Assembly (NCBI GenBank): GCA_019636845.1
Contig: JAHBWV010000001.1
Location: 496,001-560,000, forward strand
Length of the DNA stretch: 64,000 nt
From: Phycisphaeraceae bacterium
GTDB taxonomy: Bacteria; Planctomycetota; Phycisphaerae; Phycisphaerales; UBA1924
Reading direction: 5' to 3'
The notes below the pieces were generated by a model, which was given only the letters and a program-made list of their open reading frames with translations, had not been told where the DNA came from and did no database searches. This document shows positions 61,675-64,000 of this stretch, in pieces (within the stretch, counting starts at the first letter, position 1; every line of letters begins with the position of its first letter). Made by a program: the position numbers and the translations under genes.

Positions 61675-61783
61675 ATTGAAAGTGGGGACGGGGATGTGCG
61701 TATGGCGCATCCGGTATGGTCCCCGGGCCGAGCGTGGTCGCGTGAGCGCGTGCGGGTCGGCTGAACGAAAGGAAGGCCTTGCG

Positions 61784-62872
61784 ATGTGCATGCAGCATGC
61801 CGGCGCGAATCCCACGTTGTCAACGGATGAGTTCGGAGCGAGGTTTCTCGGGTGGCTGAATGGTGGGGCGATCATGCTGATGATCTCTGTCGGGCATCGC
61901 ACGGGCTTGCTGGATGCAATGGGTCGGTTGGGTGGAAAGCCGGCGACATCGGCGGATATCGCTTTCGAGGCGGGGCTGAGCGAGCGGTATGTTCGTGAAT
62001 GGCTTGGAGCGATGGTGACCGGGGGAGTCGTGCTGCACAAGCGAGAGGATGGGACGTACGTGCTGCCCGCCGAGCATGCGGCATTGCTCACGCGTGCATC
62101 GTCTCCGAACAATCTCGCGGGAACTGCGCAGTGGCTCTCGGTGCTGGGGAGCGTCGAGGACCTCGTGGTCGAGGCGTTTCGGCACGGCAAGGGAATCTCG
62201 TACGAGGCCTATGGGGAGCGCTTTCACGATGTCATGGCCGAGGAGAGCAACCAGACCACGATCGGAGGATTGGACGAGCACATCCTGCCGCTGGTGCCGG
62301 GGCTGGTTGAGCGTCTGGAGCATGGCGCGAGGGTTGTCGATGTGGGGTGCGGGAAGGGTCTTGCGATGGTCCATCTCGCGGCGAGGTTCCCGCGGAGTGA
62401 GTTCCAGGGCGTCGACCTCTCGCGTGTGGCGATCGAGGCGGGGATGCGCGAGGCGAGCTCGCGTGGGCTGGGGAATGTGCGCCTTGTCACGGGTGACGTG
62501 ACGAGTTTCGGTCAGTCTGGCGAGTTTGATCTTGTGACGGCGTTCGACGCGATCCACGATCAGTCGCGTCCGGCGGAAGTGCTGGCGAACATCCGGCGGA
62601 TCCTGCGACCGGGCGGGCTTTTCTTGATGCAAGACATCCGGGCTCGCAGCGCGGTCGCGGACAACATGGATCTGCCGCTCGGGCCGTTCACGTACACGAT
62701 CTCCTGCATGCACTGCATGAGCGTCTCGCTGGCGGGAGGGGGGCCCGGGCTTGGCGCGGCGTGGGGCAAGGAGCTCGCGCTCTCGATGCTTGCGGACGCG
62801 GCGTTCCGCGAGGTGTCGGTGCACGAGCTGCCGCACGACATCATCAACCTGTACTACGTCTGCGCCGGATGA
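61784..62872 (+). CDS. Class I SAM-dependent methyltransferase with winged-helix N-terminus (Rv2258c-like)
   Basis: 362 residues. Residues 15-100 form a winged-helix dimerisation region (ATSADIAFEAGLSERYVREWLGAMVTGGVV). The Rossmann domain from about 175 holds motif I 'VVDVGCGKGLAMVHL', then 'FQGVDLSRVAIEAG' and 'LRPGGLFLMQDIR'. This arrangement is that of the Rv2258c-type methyltransferases. GGAAGG lies about seven bases before the ATG. Substrate unknown. The 3' end overlaps the convergent BFD-like gene by 19 bases. Confidence 0.9.
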   Translation: MCMQHAGANPTLSTDEFGARFLGWLNGGAIMLMISVGHRTGLLDAMGRLGGKPATSADIAFEAGLSERYVREWLGAMVTGGVVLHKREDGTYVLPAEHAALLTRASSPNNLAGTAQWLSVLGSVEDLVVEAFRHGKGISYEAYGERFHDVMAEESNQTTIGGLDEHILPLVPGLVERLEHGARVVDVGCGKGLAMVHLAARFPRSEFQGVDLSRVAIEAGMREASSRGLGNVRLVTGDVTSFGQSGEFDLVTAFDAIHDQSRPAEVLANIRRILRPGGLFLMQDIRARSAVADNMDLPLGPFTYTISCMHCMSVSLAGGGPGLGAAWGKELALSMLADAAFREVSVHELPHDIINLYYVCAG

Positions 62873-63171
62873 TCGGCGTCCGGTTCCTGCGTTGCTCCAC
62901 GGACAATCTCGGCGTCGCGCTCACCCGACTTGTGGAACGAGAGCCGTGCCTTTGTGTACTGCTCGGGCGAGACCTTGAGGTCGGGCTCGACCCCCTGCTG
63001 GTGCTGGGCGTGGAGATGCTTGAGGAACGGGACGCACCACTGGCACCCCGTGCCCGCGCCGAAGCACTCGGACAGGAGCGAGGGGACTGTGGGGTTGTGG
63101 ACGCGGAGATAGGTGCGGAGTTTGCGCAGCGAGACGTGGAAGCAGAGGCAGACCTTGTCGTCGGGGTCCAT
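62854..63171 (-). CDS. BFD-like [2Fe-2S] protein
   Basis: 105 residues. The N-terminal half holds the four-Cys pattern of bacterioferritin-associated-ferredoxin-type domains: Cys8 and Cys10 (CLCFHVS) and Cys43/Cys46 in TGCQWCVPFL. These bind a [2Fe-2S] cluster and act as redox partners or iron donors. The C-terminal 50 residues are hydrophilic and not conserved. No bacterioferritin gene is next to it. Confidence 0.85.
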   Translation of the reverse strand: MDPDDKVCLCFHVSLRKLRTYLRVHNPTVPSLLSECFGAGTGCQWCVPFLKHLHAQHQQGVEPDLKVSPEQYTKARLSFHKSGERDAEIVRGATQEPDADHPAQT

Positions 63172-63230
63172 GACAGGAATTGTATGAGCGCAGCATCCTT
63201 CGCCGTTTCGCCTGCATGCGATGCTCCCCG

Positions 63231-64000
63231 CTACACCCCCTTGAAACTCACGAGCGGCACAACCCGCCGCGTTGTGCGTGCCAAGTCTCGCTGTGCCTTG
63301 AGCACCGGACGCAAGTCTCGATACGCGCCCGGTGTCTCATCTCGCAGCCGCTCCGCCAGACGCTCATCAAACACAACGCTCCCATACTGACGCGCAACCT
63401 CGCGTGGGCTGAAACGCTTCGCGGCCTCGGCCCGCCGACGCGCACGACCCGCCCCATGAGCACACGAGTCCAGCGACGCCGCGCATCCCATGCCGATCGC
63501 ATGGACGCTGAACGTCGCGGCGGATCCGGCAATCAACACCGATTCTCCCGCCCGGGCCCGTACCGCAGACTTGCGGTGGATGAGCAACTCTCGCCCTCCG
63601 AAATGCTCCGACGCGATCGTGTTATGTGGAGAGTCGATCAGCGACGCACGATCGAGCGTTGTGCCCGCGACAGAGGCGATGGCATCGGCCGCAGCATCAA
63701 TGACGCGCTTTCGGTTCTCCGATGCCCAGCGTGCGGCCCACAACGCATCACCCATATACGCGCGACCATCCGGCCCGTCACGGTCGATTCCGAGGAGTGC
63801 GGCTCGCCTTCCGACTGCCGCGCCTCGGGAGTGGTGCGCATGGATTGCCTCTCCGATCCCCCGCGATCCGCTGTGAACCATCAGCCACGCGTGCCCCTCA
63901 TCGTCGCGCTGAACTTCGACAAAGTGGTTGCCGCGCCCAAGCGTCCCAAGCTGAATACGTCCGTCCCGTCTGGCGGCGGACCGCAGCGTCATGACGGAAA
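63231..64000 (-). CDS. rtcB: RtcB-family RNA ligase, C-terminal part (cut by window edge)
   Basis: About 256 codons of the C-terminal part are seen; the frame is open to base 64000, so the N-terminus is missing. Motifs of RtcB are clear: 'LGTLGRGNHFVEVQ', 'VHSGSRGIGEAIHAHH' and the guanylylation region 'DSCAHGAGRARRR' with the catalytic His. RtcB joins RNA ends carrying 2',3'-cyclic phosphate to 5'-hydroxyl ends using GTP and manganese. In the segment just before the catalytic His the usual 'GSMGTpSYVV' reads as a divergent 'GSAATFSVHAIG', suggesting a subfamily member (RtcB2-like). Confidence 0.88.
   Translation of the reverse strand, partial: SVMTLRSAARRDGRIQLGTLGRGNHFVEVQRDDEGHAWLMVHSGSRGIGEAIHAHHSRGAAVGRRAALLGIDRDGPDGRAYMGDALWAARWASENRKRVIDAAADAIASVAGTTLDRASLIDSPHNTIASEHFGGRELLIHRKSAVRARAGESVLIAGSAATFSVHAIGMGCAASLDSCAHGAGRARRRAEAAKRFSPREVARQYGSVVFDERLAERLRDETPGAYRDLRPVLKAQRDLARTTRRVVPLVSFKGV

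Noticed and set aside
59763..61823. 686-codon minus-strand open frame opposite the flotillin gene
   Set aside because: Arg/Leu/His-rich mirror image of the coiled-coil repeats; flotillin itself is unambiguous.

Overview
The window looks like chromosome of a high-GC planctomycete of the class Phycisphaerae. The evidence is lineage-flavoured: three exported proteins end in the PEP-CTERM variant PAPG…RRRR, a surface protein of about 3150 residues opens with a LEPRQLL-type N-terminal signature, ThuA and sugar-dehydrogenase domains are fused in one protein, and complex I genes are scattered. No phage, insertion sequence, CRISPR array, tRNA or rRNA was found. All assignments come from reading the sequence; no database search was run.

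Region 1 to 15.7 kb: a cut-off MarR-like gene on the minus strand, an exported methyltransferase-fold protein, a two-gene diguanylate cyclase unit, a solitary nuoD, three PEP-CTERM proteins around a GT4 glycosyltransferase, leucyl aminopeptidase (pepA), a lamin-tail-domain protein, an M1 metallopeptidase, and the overlapping pair pgsA-pgpA, which makes phosphatidylglycerol.

Region 15.9 to 25.4 kb: nuoJKLMN, the proton-pumping membrane arm of complex I, as one tight operon. A membrane protein of unknown function converges on it. Then comes pheA (chorismate mutase, prephenate dehydratase and ACT domain).

Region 25.4 to 35.5 kb: a gene-free stretch rich in inverted repeats, followed by the giant surface protein gene and a strong terminator.

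Region 35.6 to 50.3 kb: a coiled-coil protein divergent from an RsuA/RluB pseudouridine synthase, a small lipoprotein, an ACT protein, solitary nuoB, a zinc-ribbon membrane protein with a DUF2752 protein, an atypical SDR, rpmH, rnc with a hairpin-rich leader, a phosphodiesterase-like lipoprotein, the ThuA-dehydrogenase-PKD-CBM protein, an M61-like peptidase and a DNA alkyltransferase.

Region 50.3 to 64 kb: a membrane-anchored SpoIIE-type phosphatase; a run of small accessory genes directly behind thiC, which carries a TPP riboswitch; an exported intradiol-dioxygenase-like protein; an ECF sigma factor coupled to a DUF6768 protein; a VOC protein; an NfeD-like/flotillin pair; a Rv2258c-like methyltransferase; a BFD-like [2Fe-2S] protein; and a cut-off rtcB.

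Most genes are housekeeping or cell-surface genes. The least explained parts are the structured spacer before the giant gene, the leader of the 7.8-8.3 kb PEP-CTERM gene, the rnc leader, and the small-gene module behind thiC.
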